A DNA stretch of 64,000 nucleotides, taken from the NCBI GenBank assembly GCA_018066175.1, contig JAGHRV010000007.1, positions 1 to 64,000 of the forward strand. The letters are read 5' to 3'. The notes beneath the pieces are model-generated. The model saw nothing but the letters and a program-made list of their open reading frames with translations. It was not told where the DNA came from and did not search any database. This document shows, piece after piece, positions 34,824 to 42,220 of this stretch; positions within the stretch are counted from its first letter, which is position 1; each line of letters starts with the position of its first letter. The stretch is from Candidatus Colicola equi. Lineage in GTDB: Bacteria; Bacteroidota; Bacteroidia; Bacteroidales; Paludibacteraceae. The position numbers and the translations under genes were made by a program.

Positions 34824-35726
34824 ATGCTGTATTATCGTAGAAAAATATTACTTGCGCTTTTAGAAATGTTTGGTGGTAAACTATCTGCCATTCAACTCCA
34901 GAAGTACTTGTTCTTGTTTACTCGTAACCAAATGACAAGAGCGTTTAGTTTTGTCCCATACAAGTATGGCTGTTTCTCTTTCCAAGCTAATCAGGATATG
35001 ACCACGTTAGGGACGTATGGTTATGTTGAAGAATGTGACAATGGCTATGTGTTAAAGAATCATGGCAATTATCTTGCGCAATTAGATATGTTTGACCAAC
35101 AACTTATGAGAAATATCTACGATGAGTTTGGACAGATGTCTCAGAATGAACTTGTTAGACATATCTACGTTAAATATCCTTTTTACGCAATCAATAGTAC
35201 GATTGCTTCTACACTTTTGTCACCCGACGAAATGGAAAAGGTGAACGCTCAACGTCCTCGTAAAAGTGGCAGAAAGTTATTTACTATAGGTTATGAAGGT
35301 GTAACCTTGGAGGATTATCTAAAACGTCTATTACTGGAGGATGTACATGTGTTATGTGATGTGCGTAAAAATGCTTTTAGTCAAAAATATGGTTTCAATA
35401 AATCGCAGTTGGAAAATGCGTGTAAGAGTGTTGGAATCCGTTATGTACATGTACCGGATTTAGGAATAGAATCTGATAAACGACAAGACCTTCGCTCTCA
35501 GCATGATTATGATATCCTTTTTGCGGAATATGATAGAACCATCATTCCGCAAAATCAGCAAGCCTTGCGCTATGTGTACGATTTGATACTAAAGGAAGAA
35601 CGTGTGGCTTTGACTTGTTTTGAAAAAGACCCCAAACAGTGTCACCGCTCGCGTGTAGCGAAAGCTCTAATGGATATGGCAAATAACCAATATACATCAA
35701 ATAATATTGTTTTTAATGTGAAATGA
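34824..35726 (+). CDS. DUF488 protein with N-terminal helical domain
   Basis: The 300-residue protein is a two-part chain. Residues about 1-140 form a helical, winged-helix-like domain (LLALLEMFGGKLSAIQLQKY) that recalls Panacea/DUF4065 proteins. Residues about 150-285 are DUF488: LFTIGYEGVTLEDYLKRLL, then CDVRKNAFSQKYGF, and the C-terminal CFEKDPKQCHRSRVA with the conserved C...CHR motif. DUF488 has no proven activity. The next gene begins one base after its stop, and the pair looks like a conserved unit. AT-rich codon use contrasts with the neighbouring tdh gene and suggests acquisition. Confidence 0.75.
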   Translation: MLYYRRKILLALLEMFGGKLSAIQLQKYLFLFTRNQMTRAFSFVPYKYGCFSFQANQDMTTLGTYGYVEECDNGYVLKNHGNYLAQLDMFDQQLMRNIYDEFGQMSQNELVRHIYVKYPFYAINSTIASTLLSPDEMEKVNAQRPRKSGRKLFTIGYEGVTLEDYLKRLLLEDVHVLCDVRKNAFSQKYGFNKSQLENACKSVGIRYVHVPDLGIESDKRQDLRSQHDYDILFAEYDRTIIPQNQQALRYVYDLILKEERVALTCFEKDPKQCHRSRVAKALMDMANNQYTSNNIVFNVK

Positions 35727-35727
35727 T

Positions 35728-36558
35728 ATGGCATTAATGAATGTCCTAATAGCAGTAAAAACGTATCCAACTCTTTCTGCTGAATACGATGAGTTAGTTT
35801 GTACGGCGGGCTTCTTGGAAGATGGTTCGTGGATACGAATTTATCCTATCCCATTCCGTAAATTGGCTGATGACTCTCAATATCACAAATGGCAATGGGT
35901 TACGATTGATTTAGTGAAAAACACAAAGGATTTGCGCAATGAAAGTTATCGCCCTGTGGATATTGATAAGCCTATTCAATTAGGACCGGTTGTGCCTTCC
36001 AAAAGCAATTGGGCATATCGTAAACCATATGTTTTGCATGAGGTTTACACCAATATGGAAGAACTGATTGCAGAAGCGCAACGTCCTCCATATAAATCGT
36101 TAGCGGTTGTTAAGCCAACACAAGTTAAGGATTTTATTTGGGAAGAGGTAGATCGTGATTGGAATCCCGAAAAATTGAAGGCTGTTTATGCTAATCAAAT
36201 GCAAGGTAATTTGTTCCAACAAGAAGATGAGCGAGTGGCTTTCACAGTCGCTAAGAAATTGCCATATAAATTTTCCTACGTCTTTACCACAGAGGATGGT
36301 AAGGAACGAACTCTTATGATTGAAGATTGGGAATTAGGTATGCTCTATTGGAATTGTCTTGAAGCAGCTAATGGTGATGAACAGATAGCTTGCCAGAAGG
36401 TGAGAGAACGTTATTTTGATATAATGACAAAGGATACCGATTTTTATTTCTTAATGGGCACAACTTTGAGTCATCACATAGGTTCACCTAACCCCTTCAT
36501 CATTATTGGAACATTCTATCCTAAACACGAAGACCTAGAATTGCCATTGTTTGAATAA
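35728..36558 (+). CDS. Unknown partner protein of the DUF488 unit
   Basis: The 276-residue protein is not recognised. It begins MNVLIAVKTYPTLSAEYDELV with a beta-strand and GFLEDGSWIRIYPIPFR, and ends with a compact domain (about 160-276) containing DWELGMLYWNC, RERYFDIM and FYFLMGTTLSHH, followed by PNPFIIIGTFYPK. It has no signal or membrane segment and should be cytoplasmic. It directly follows the DUF488 gene and lies between two 39-bp repeats, so the two proteins probably work together. A nucleic-acid-related role is a guess, based only on association with DUF488. Confidence 0.65.
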   Translation: MALMNVLIAVKTYPTLSAEYDELVCTAGFLEDGSWIRIYPIPFRKLADDSQYHKWQWVTIDLVKNTKDLRNESYRPVDIDKPIQLGPVVPSKSNWAYRKPYVLHEVYTNMEELIAEAQRPPYKSLAVVKPTQVKDFIWEEVDRDWNPEKLKAVYANQMQGNLFQQEDERVAFTVAKKLPYKFSYVFTTEDGKERTLMIEDWELGMLYWNCLEAANGDEQIACQKVRERYFDIMTKDTDFYFLMGTTLSHHIGSPNPFIIIGTFYPKHEDLELPLFE

Positions 36559-36607
36559 ACCTCACCTCCCAACGCTATGGCGAGGAAGAAATGCAACAAA
36601 TAATAAG

Positions 36608-36646
36608 AATTATTTGCAAATCTCAAAAATAATTTGTACCTTTGCA
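36608..36646 (+). repeat. 39-bp promoter-bearing direct repeat, copy 2
   Basis: This copy is described under 34748-34786. It contains TTTG (36613-36616) and TACCTTTG (36637-36644) with a 20-base spacer, a credible promoter for the polysaccharide operon. Confidence 0.85.
36613..36644 (+). promoter_or_regulatory. Likely promoter of the surface-glycan operon
   Basis: TTTG-N20-TACCTTTG matches the consensus. The first ATG lies about 200 bases downstream, so the leader would carry the second 71-bp repeat. Confidence 0.65.
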
Positions 36647-36705
36647 GCGCAAAAATAAAAAAATATTTATAGCTCCAATAGGAGCAAGAAGGCATGGCCT
36701 TCGGT

Positions 36706-36776
36706 TAGTTGTACGTGTGGTGGGATGTTGGAAGTTTACTTATGAACAAACCAAACACGAACAACGGATAAATATA
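36706..36776 (+). repeat. 71-bp intergenic repeat, copy 2
   Basis: This copy matches 32202-32272 with four mismatches. It is preceded by a GCTCC-AATA-GGAGC hairpin (36672-36685) and followed by degenerate TCTGCG-type units to 36808. It ends 70 bases before the Wzt start. Confidence 0.9.
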
Positions 36777-36845
36777 TAAGTCTGCGTCTTTCTGCAAAAT
36801 CCGCGGGAGACAAAAGAAAAATAAGTATAAAAAAACAAAAAGATA

Positions 36846-38117
36846 ATGAACGCAATTGAATTTGATCATGTAAGTAAACAATACCGCTTAGGTCTAGTCT
36901 CTACCAAGACCCTTAGCCACGATATCCGCCGCTTCTGGATTACCAATATCCTTGGCAAGGAGGACCCTTACCTCAAGATTGGTGAAACCAACGACCGCGC
37001 CAGCAAGGGCTCGTCCGAGTATGTCTGGGCGCTGCGCGACATCAATTTTAATGTCGAGCAGGGCGATGTAGTAGGTATCATTGGTAAGAACGGTGCCGGT
37101 AAGAGTACGTTGCTCAAGCTCCTTAGCCGCGTCACGGGTCCCACTACGGGTCAGATTCGTGCCCATGGCCGTATCGGTTCACTCTTGGAGGTCGGAACGG
37201 GCTTCCATCAGGAGATGACCGGCCGCGAGAATATCTTCATGAACGGAGCTATCTTAGGTATGTCTCGTGCCGAGATTCAATCTAAGTTAGATGAGATTGT
37301 GGACTTCAGTGGCTGCGAACGCTATATCGATACGCCGGTTAAGCGTTACTCATCCGGTATGATGGTGCGTCTGGGCTTTGCCGTAGCGGCCCACCTCGAC
37401 CCCGAGATCCTTGTGGTAGATGAAGTCCTCGCAGTAGGCGATGCCGAGTTCCAAAAGAAAGCCATCGGAAAGATGCAACAAGTCTCCCAAGGGGAAGGTA
37501 GAACGGTCCTCTTTGTGAGCCATAATATGGGTAGCATTCGCCGTTTATGTAAGCGTGGTGTCATGCTTGAGAATGGCATGGTCAAAAAGGATGGTTTAAT
37601 CAACGAGGTGGTTGATTATTACTTGCAAGCATCTTTACAAGGTCTTGGCTCCGTTTGGACCAAGCCGAAGGATAGCAGTAAGGCTTTTCAATGCTATTCG
37701 GTAGAATTACTATCGGAGAATGGTACACCAAAGGATGTCTTCATGTGCGATGAAAACATTACTTTGCGTATGAAGGTGATTAAGAATAAGCAATTTAATG
37801 ACTTATTTGGCTACGTCCAAATATCTAAAGGAGATGGTGTAGTAGCGTGGGAGTTTGATAGTAATGACTTGATTATGAATAAACTGAATGACCTACCTAT
37901 GGGTGAATCTACGATTGATGTTACGCTTCCTAAGCGCACTTTAGGCCATGGGCAGTACTCCATTTATCTCAGTTTCACCAGTCGTACTAATTTTACAGGA
38001 GAGAATGCGGATGTTCCCAGTGATGTATGTAAATTCACCATCACGGATGAGCAAACGCTGCGTGGCAATAATCGTAATGGTATGTTTAGTACCTTGACCG
38101 ATTGGCAGATTAAATAA
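36846..38117 (+). CDS. Wzt-type polysaccharide ABC transporter ATPase
   Basis: Wzt powers export of finished O-antigen-like glycan through the permease Wzm. The 423-residue protein has an ABC domain (about 1-245) with Walker A GKNGAGKSTLL, the signature YSSGMMVRLGFAVA, Walker B ILVVDEVLAVGD and the switch histidine in VSHNMG. A C-terminal beta-sandwich (about 265-423) of the Wzt carbohydrate-binding type follows. The first 50 residues include an insertion compared with TagH-type ATPases. It opens the polysaccharide operon. Notably no Wzm permease gene occurs in the operon or elsewhere in the window. Confidence 0.88.
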   Translation: MNAIEFDHVSKQYRLGLVSTKTLSHDIRRFWITNILGKEDPYLKIGETNDRASKGSSEYVWALRDINFNVEQGDVVGIIGKNGAGKSTLLKLLSRVTGPTTGQIRAHGRIGSLLEVGTGFHQEMTGRENIFMNGAILGMSRAEIQSKLDEIVDFSGCERYIDTPVKRYSSGMMVRLGFAVAAHLDPEILVVDEVLAVGDAEFQKKAIGKMQQVSQGEGRTVLFVSHNMGSIRRLCKRGVMLENGMVKKDGLINEVVDYYLQASLQGLGSVWTKPKDSSKAFQCYSVELLSENGTPKDVFMCDENITLRMKVIKNKQFNDLFGYVQISKGDGVVAWEFDSNDLIMNKLNDLPMGESTIDVTLPKRTLGHGQYSIYLSFTSRTNFTGENADVPSDVCKFTITDEQTLRGNNRNGMFSTLTDWQIK

Positions 38118-38143
38118 CCTTTGAATTTATAAAATCTAAAGAT

Positions 38144-39157
38144 ATGTTAAACGGAAAAACAGTGCTGATTACCGGCGGTAGCGGTAGTTTTGGCAAAAAG
38201 TTTGTGGAAGTAGTTTTGCGCGATTATCCTAATGTGAAGAAAGTAATCGTTTTTTCTAGGGATGAGCAACACCAATGGGATATGCAACAGCAATTCCCCA
38301 AAAATAAGTATCCGATGATGAGATACTTCATTGGTGATGTGCGAGATTTAGATCGACTCAAGCGCGCATTTAATGACGTAGATGTTGTGGTGCATGCTGC
38401 GGCTATTCGTAATGTTGATACCGCTGAATATAATCCTGATGAATGCATTAAAACGAATGTGTTAGGGGCTCAGAATGTTATCAATGCCGCTATAGAATGT
38501 GGGGTGAAAGACGTGGTAGCACTTTCCTCGGATAAGGCATGTGAACCTACCACATTGTATGGTGCAACCAAGTTGACGAGTGATAAACTATTCTGCGCGG
38601 CTAATAATATCAGTGGAGGTAAGGACATCCGTTTCTCAGTGGTTCGTTTTAGTAATGTATTGGGCTCTACCGGTTCGCCATATCCTATTTTTAAACGTGC
38701 TATTCAAAATGGAGATAAATCCATTAAATTGACTAGTGCGGAGATGACGAGGTTTAACATCTCCATTGTGGAAGGTGTTGGATTAGTGTTATATGCAATC
38801 GGTCATCATGTAGGTGGAGAAATCTTTGTACCTAAATGTATGTCCTATCGTGTAACGGACTTAGCTAAAGCAATGGCTCCTAAATTGGCTATTGAAGAGA
38901 TTGGCCTACGTCCAAATGAAAAATTGCACGAAGTGCTGATTCCTGCTGCGGATGCGCAGAACACCGTTGACTTGGGACGTTGTTATGTCATCCTGCCGGC
39001 CCATGCTTTCAATCATTCCAATCAGGAGATAATTAGCCACCATAAGGCGCAATATGTCCCCGAAGATTTCTGCTATAGTTCCAATTTGAACTCAGAGTGG
39101 GAAACGGTAGAGTCATTGGCTGCTAAAATTAAAAGATATATAGATCCAAGAAATTGA
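38144..39157 (+). CDS. pseB: UDP-N-acetylglucosamine 4,6-dehydratase (inverting)
   Basis: PseB starts CMP-pseudaminic acid synthesis by dehydrating and epimerising UDP-GlcNAc at C5. The 337-residue short-chain dehydrogenase has the NAD(P)-binding motif ITGGSGSFGKK, FSRDEQHQWDM, the active-site SSDKA (about 127-131) and LYGATKLTSDKLF with Tyr and Lys of the catalytic set. A normal PseB reads AALKQVP where this one has AAIRNVD, a modest departure. The order pseB-pseC with a one-base overlap supports the assignment. The second dehydratase at 51393 belongs to a different branch (CapE). Confidence 0.88.
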   Translation: MLNGKTVLITGGSGSFGKKFVEVVLRDYPNVKKVIVFSRDEQHQWDMQQQFPKNKYPMMRYFIGDVRDLDRLKRAFNDVDVVVHAAAIRNVDTAEYNPDECIKTNVLGAQNVINAAIECGVKDVVALSSDKACEPTTLYGATKLTSDKLFCAANNISGGKDIRFSVVRFSNVLGSTGSPYPIFKRAIQNGDKSIKLTSAEMTRFNISIVEGVGLVLYAIGHHVGGEIFVPKCMSYRVTDLAKAMAPKLAIEEIGLRPNEKLHEVLIPAADAQNTVDLGRCYVILPAHAFNHSNQEIISHHKAQYVPEDFCYSSNLNSEWETVESLAAKIKRYIDPRN

Positions 39158-40335
39158 TGGACAAAATAATGATTAATCATCCTATTTCATATGGTCATCA
39201 GTTAATTACCGATGAAGATATTCAGGCCGTTGTGGAAACATTGAAATCTGATTATTTGACTCAAGGTCCACGAATTCCTGAATTTGAACAAAATTTTGCT
39301 TCCTACCTCGGCGTTAATTACGCATGTATGGTTAGCAATGGTACGGCAGCCTTGCACCTTTGTGCGATGGCATTAGATATTAAGCCGGGCGATAAGGTAA
39401 TTACTACTCCGATTACGTTTGTTGCTAGTGCCAATGGTTTCCGTTATCTTGGTGCCGATATTGTATTCTGCGATATTGATGCTAATACCTATCTGATGGA
39501 TTTGGATAAACTTGAGCAAATCTTGAAATCTGCACCTAAAGGCACTTACAAAGCCGTTGTCCCGGTGGATTTTGCCGGCTATCCGATAGATGAGGAACGA
39601 CTGCATAATTTAGCTGTTGAGTTTGGATTTAAGACGGTTATTGACTGTTGCCATGCTCCTGGTGGTAGTTGGACGGATAGTAAGGGTGAGAAGCAGATGG
39701 TAGGTAATTGCAAGTATGCCGATTTAAGTGTATTCTCTTTCCATCCGGTTAAACATATTGCCGCAGGAGAGGGTGGATGCATTACAACTAATAATAAGGA
39801 ATTATACGATAAGGTTGCGCTCTATCGCACCCATGGTATTACCAAGGATCCGGACTTATTGACTCGCAACGATGGCGGTTGGTACTATGAGATGCAAGAA
39901 CTGGGGTATAATTATCGTATTACGGAATTCCAAGCAGCCCTTGCATCTAGTCAACTTAAGCGTCTTGATTGGAGTATTGCTCGTCGCAATGAGATTGCTA
40001 AACGTTATGACGAAGCTTTCAAGAACCTACCTGTATTAACTCCTTTCCGTGAGTCCGGCATTACGCACGCGTTCCACTTGTATATTATAGAGGTGCATCC
40101 CAATAAACGCAAAGGTTTGTATGACTATTTGCGTGAGCATAATATCTTTGCTCAAGTGCTCTATATCCCGGCGCATACGATGCCTTATTATAAGAGTCTT
40201 GGTCATAAGGAGGGCGAGTGCCCTATAGCCGAAGATTATTACACTCGCTGCTTGGCTTTGCCGATGTATCCGAGTCTGACGAACGAGGAGCAGGAATATG
40301 TTATCGAAAAAGTTAAAACCTTTTTCGGACGATAA
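39157..40335 (+). CDS. pseC: UDP-4-amino-4,6-dideoxy-N-acetyl-beta-L-altrosamine transaminase
   Basis: PseC is the PLP-dependent aminotransferase that acts on the PseB product. It belongs to the DegT/DnrJ/EryC1 family: DCCHAPGG, SVFSFHPVKHIAAGEGG with the PLP-binding Lys (K199 with the ATG at 39157) and YRTHGI are all diagnostic. ATG at 39157 overlaps the pseB stop (TGATG); a TTG one codon earlier is less likely. The stop codon lies inside the first copy of a 6-bp-period repeat (40330-40354) that bounds an inserted gene group before pseF. Confidence 0.9.
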   Translation: MDKIMINHPISYGHQLITDEDIQAVVETLKSDYLTQGPRIPEFEQNFASYLGVNYACMVSNGTAALHLCAMALDIKPGDKVITTPITFVASANGFRYLGADIVFCDIDANTYLMDLDKLEQILKSAPKGTYKAVVPVDFAGYPIDEERLHNLAVEFGFKTVIDCCHAPGGSWTDSKGEKQMVGNCKYADLSVFSFHPVKHIAAGEGGCITTNNKELYDKVALYRTHGITKDPDLLTRNDGGWYYEMQELGYNYRITEFQAALASSQLKRLDWSIARRNEIAKRYDEAFKNLPVLTPFRESGITHAFHLYIIEVHPNKRKGLYDYLREHNIFAQVLYIPAHTMPYYKSLGHKEGECPIAEDYYTRCLALPMYPSLTNEEQEYVIEKVKTFFGR

Positions 40336-40354
40336 CGATAACGAAAACGATAAC
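40330..40354 (+). repeat. 6-bp-period repeat, copy 1, at pseC stop
   Basis: The 25 bases read as four units (CGATAA, CGATAA, CGAAAA, CGATAA) plus C. The pseC stop codon is formed by the first unit. Copies are found at 41802-41820 (direct) and 42185-42211 (inverted). Confidence 0.85.
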
Positions 40355-40371
40355 TAAAAACGCAAAAGAAT

Positions 40372-40914
40372 ATGTCGGAGTTGCAACAACTTTTGTTAAA
40401 TCAAAGGGAAGAAGAAAAAGCATCAAAATCTTCTTTCAATGCCGAACAACGTATTGATTATTTTAGATCAATTGTGTCCGAATTGTACACACAGATAAAA
40501 AACGAATGGTTGAAGGATCTTGCGGATGAGGATCTTATTCGTTTTGCAAATGGCGATGTAGAATTGGAAGAGTCCGGCTTGGGAACCTATACGATAGATA
40601 CTTTGACCATACATACGCCTATTGATAATGTTGAATTTGTTCCAACAGGAACTTTGCTAATAGGTACTGATGGTGGTATTGAAGTGAGGTGTAATGACCA
40701 ATGTGTTAATTTGGTTCACATAGAAGAGAAAATTGAGAATCCGGGGCAGTTAGTTGCTTTGCAAATAGGAAAAGTGAAGATGTCGACTAAGGACAGTGTC
40801 TTGGTGTGGAAAATTATGCATGAAGATGAAAATCATTTATTGCACTTTACGACATTCAATCAGAATAGTATGCAGAAGTTGTTAATAAATCTATTGAGTG
40901 ATGAGTCGTGTTAA
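40372..40914 (+). CDS. Unknown protein upstream of HEPN-motif protein
   Basis: The 180-residue protein is not recognised. Its first 45 residues are helical and charged (LLLNQREEEKASKSS). Residues about 50-180 are beta-rich with several short strands, with no signal or membrane segment. The gene lies 36 bases after pseC, inside the region bounded by the 6-bp-period repeats. Its stop codon overlaps the start of the HEPN-motif gene by 14 bases, so the two are coupled. If the next protein is a toxin, this would be a candidate partner or antitoxin; nothing in the sequence confirms it. Confidence 0.55.
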   Translation: MSELQQLLLNQREEEKASKSSFNAEQRIDYFRSIVSELYTQIKNEWLKDLADEDLIRFANGDVELEESGLGTYTIDTLTIHTPIDNVEFVPTGTLLIGTDGGIEVRCNDQCVNLVHIEEKIENPGQLVALQIGKVKMSTKDSVLVWKIMHEDENHLLHFTTFNQNSMQKLLINLLSDESC

Positions 40915-41506
40915 GTTTTCTTTTGAAAAGGATTATTTGAAGTATGAGTTGGTTCAAAAATACTATACCACGACAAATCTCTCACTGGAACGTCATTACT
41001 CGAAAAGAGGTAATCCAGAATATTTAGTTGATTTTTTTGGAAAAAATGAAGATATAGTAAACAAAGAAAAAGTAGAGCATCAAAAGGAATTATCCCGCGA
41101 GGCAACATTTGTCTTGTTGGCTAGTATAGAAGCGATGTTTCGTGAGGATTTTATAATTCGATGTCAGGCTAATCTGACCGATTCGATTTCAAGTAGATTC
41201 TTGGCGGAATATAATCCTGTTAAAAAGATTTATCATTATAAATTCAAGGAATTAATATTGAATACATGGAAGGAAAATAAACCCGAATATGCATCGTTGT
41301 TGGATCAGTTAAGCCAAGCCTTTGATTATCGTAACTGGATAGGTCATGGTCGGTATTGGCAATTTAAGGATAATGAGAGCAAATTCACATTTGAAAAAGT
41401 ATTTTGTCTTGCGCAGATGATAAATGTTGCTTTTGTTTCGTCATTATATAAATCGGAGATGATAAATTCAAAGAATAAATTAATAAAAAAATATGACATA
41501 CAGTAA
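40901..41506 (+). CDS. HEPN-motif protein
   Basis: The 201-residue protein is helical. The stretch DYRNWIGHGRYW carries the RX4H signature of HEPN domains (R144, N145, H149), whose members are often metal-independent RNases in toxin-antitoxin and defence systems. An upstream helix contains ASIEAMFREDFIIRC. The start is ATG at 40901; GTG at 40898 is possible. It overlaps the 180-residue gene before it and the 100-residue gene after it. HEPN assignment rests on the motif and helical context; activity is unproven. Confidence 0.6.
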   Translation: MSRVKFSFEKDYLKYELVQKYYTTTNLSLERHYSKRGNPEYLVDFFGKNEDIVNKEKVEHQKELSREATFVLLASIEAMFREDFIIRCQANLTDSISSRFLAEYNPVKKIYHYKFKELILNTWKENKPEYASLLDQLSQAFDYRNWIGHGRYWQFKDNESKFTFEKVFCLAQMINVAFVSSLYKSEMINSKNKLIKKYDIQ

Positions 41507-41795
41507 AATTATAGAGGCAATTGATGCCCATTTGGCAAAGAGTAGCAAGCAGTACTATAAAGATTTTTATATAGGTATTGCAAGCGATGCTCGTGATAGA
41601 TTATTCTCCGATCATGGAGTAGATGAAAAAAGTGATTGGTGGATATATGGAACAGCAGATAATGATCAAATTGCCCGTGATGTGGAGCGATATTATTTGG
41701 ATCAAGGTATGCTAGGTGGTCAAGGAGGTGGTGATGAAAATACCAAGATGGTATATTGTTATGAGGTATCGGAGCATACGCATGAGGATAGGTAA
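41493..41795 (+). CDS. Small GIY-YIG-like protein
   Basis: The 100-residue protein contains YKDFYIGIASDARDRLFSDH near residues 22-42, which resembles the first strand, turn and arginine helix of GIY-YIG nucleases, and VERYYLDQGMLGGQGGGDE (about 68-86), which could supply the later glutamate region. The first of the two tyrosine motifs is imperfect, so catalytic competence is doubtful. It overlaps the HEPN-motif gene by 14 bases and ends just before the second 6-bp-period repeat at 41802. The identification is tentative. Confidence 0.45.
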   Translation: MTYSKIIEAIDAHLAKSSKQYYKDFYIGIASDARDRLFSDHGVDEKSDWWIYGTADNDQIARDVERYYLDQGMLGGQGGGDENTKMVYCYEVSEHTHEDR

Positions 41796-41801
41796 TAAAA
41801 A

Positions 41802-41820
41802 CGATAACGATAACGAAAAC
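41802..41820 (+). repeat. 6-bp-period repeat, copy 2
   Basis: These 19 bases are identical to the first 19 of 40330-40354 and lie directly before the ATG of the S23 gene. Confidence 0.85.
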
Positions 41821-41821
41821 T

Positions 41822-42211
41822 ATGGTTGGGAAGGCTCGGAATTTTAGAGAATATAAAGTCTGGAGAGATGCGGTGGATTTCTCGGCTCGTGTTTATAAAG
41901 TTACAGGAGAGATGCCGTGGTTTGAGAAGAAAGGACTTTGTGATCAACTTCAGCGTGCTGTGGTATCTATTTCTTCCAATATTGCCGAAGGCTCTGCTCG
42001 TCCATCAAACAGTGACTTTGCTCATTTCTTAGATGTTGCATTGGGCTCGTCTTACGAGGTGGAAACGCAATTATTAATAGCTAAGAATATAGGCTATATA
42101 GAAGATGTACTATTTGAAGATCTAAATAATATAAATATGGATATAGAACGACAACTAACTGCACTAATTCGTTCTTTACGAAATCAGTTATCGTTATCGT
42201 CATCGTTATAG
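41822..42211 (+). CDS. Four-helix-bundle (S23) protein
   Basis: The 129-residue protein belongs to the family named after 23S rRNA intervening-sequence proteins, which form pentameric four-helix bundles and are related to the Avd accessory protein of diversity-generating retroelements. NFREYKVWRDAVDFS, SISSNIAEGSARPSNSDF and LGSSYEVETQL are diagnostic. No role has been proven for free-standing members. The last codons (SLSSSL) are encoded by the inverted copy of the 6-bp-period repeat. A direct copy lies immediately upstream, so the gene is enclosed by inverted repeats. Confidence 0.9.
   Translation: MVGKARNFREYKVWRDAVDFSARVYKVTGEMPWFEKKGLCDQLQRAVVSISSNIAEGSARPSNSDFAHFLDVALGSSYEVETQLLIAKNIGYIEDVLFEDLNNINMDIERQLTALIRSLRNQLSLSSSL
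42185..42211 (-). repeat. 6-bp-period repeat, copy 3, inverted
   Basis: It reads ATAACGATGACGATAACGAT on the minus strand, an inverted and slightly changed form of copies 1 and 2. It forms the 3' end of the S23 gene, 9 bases before pseF. Confidence 0.8.
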
Positions 42212-42220
42212 TTTATTTTT

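Noticed and set aside
38144-40335. Legionaminic or sialic acid locus instead of pseudaminic
   Set aside because: An inverting PseB-type dehydratase, PseC-type aminotransferase and a PseG hydrolase are all present, which fits pseudaminic acid only.
40330-42211. CRISPR-like repeat array
   Set aside because: The repeats are three copies at irregular distances with genes between them and different orientations.
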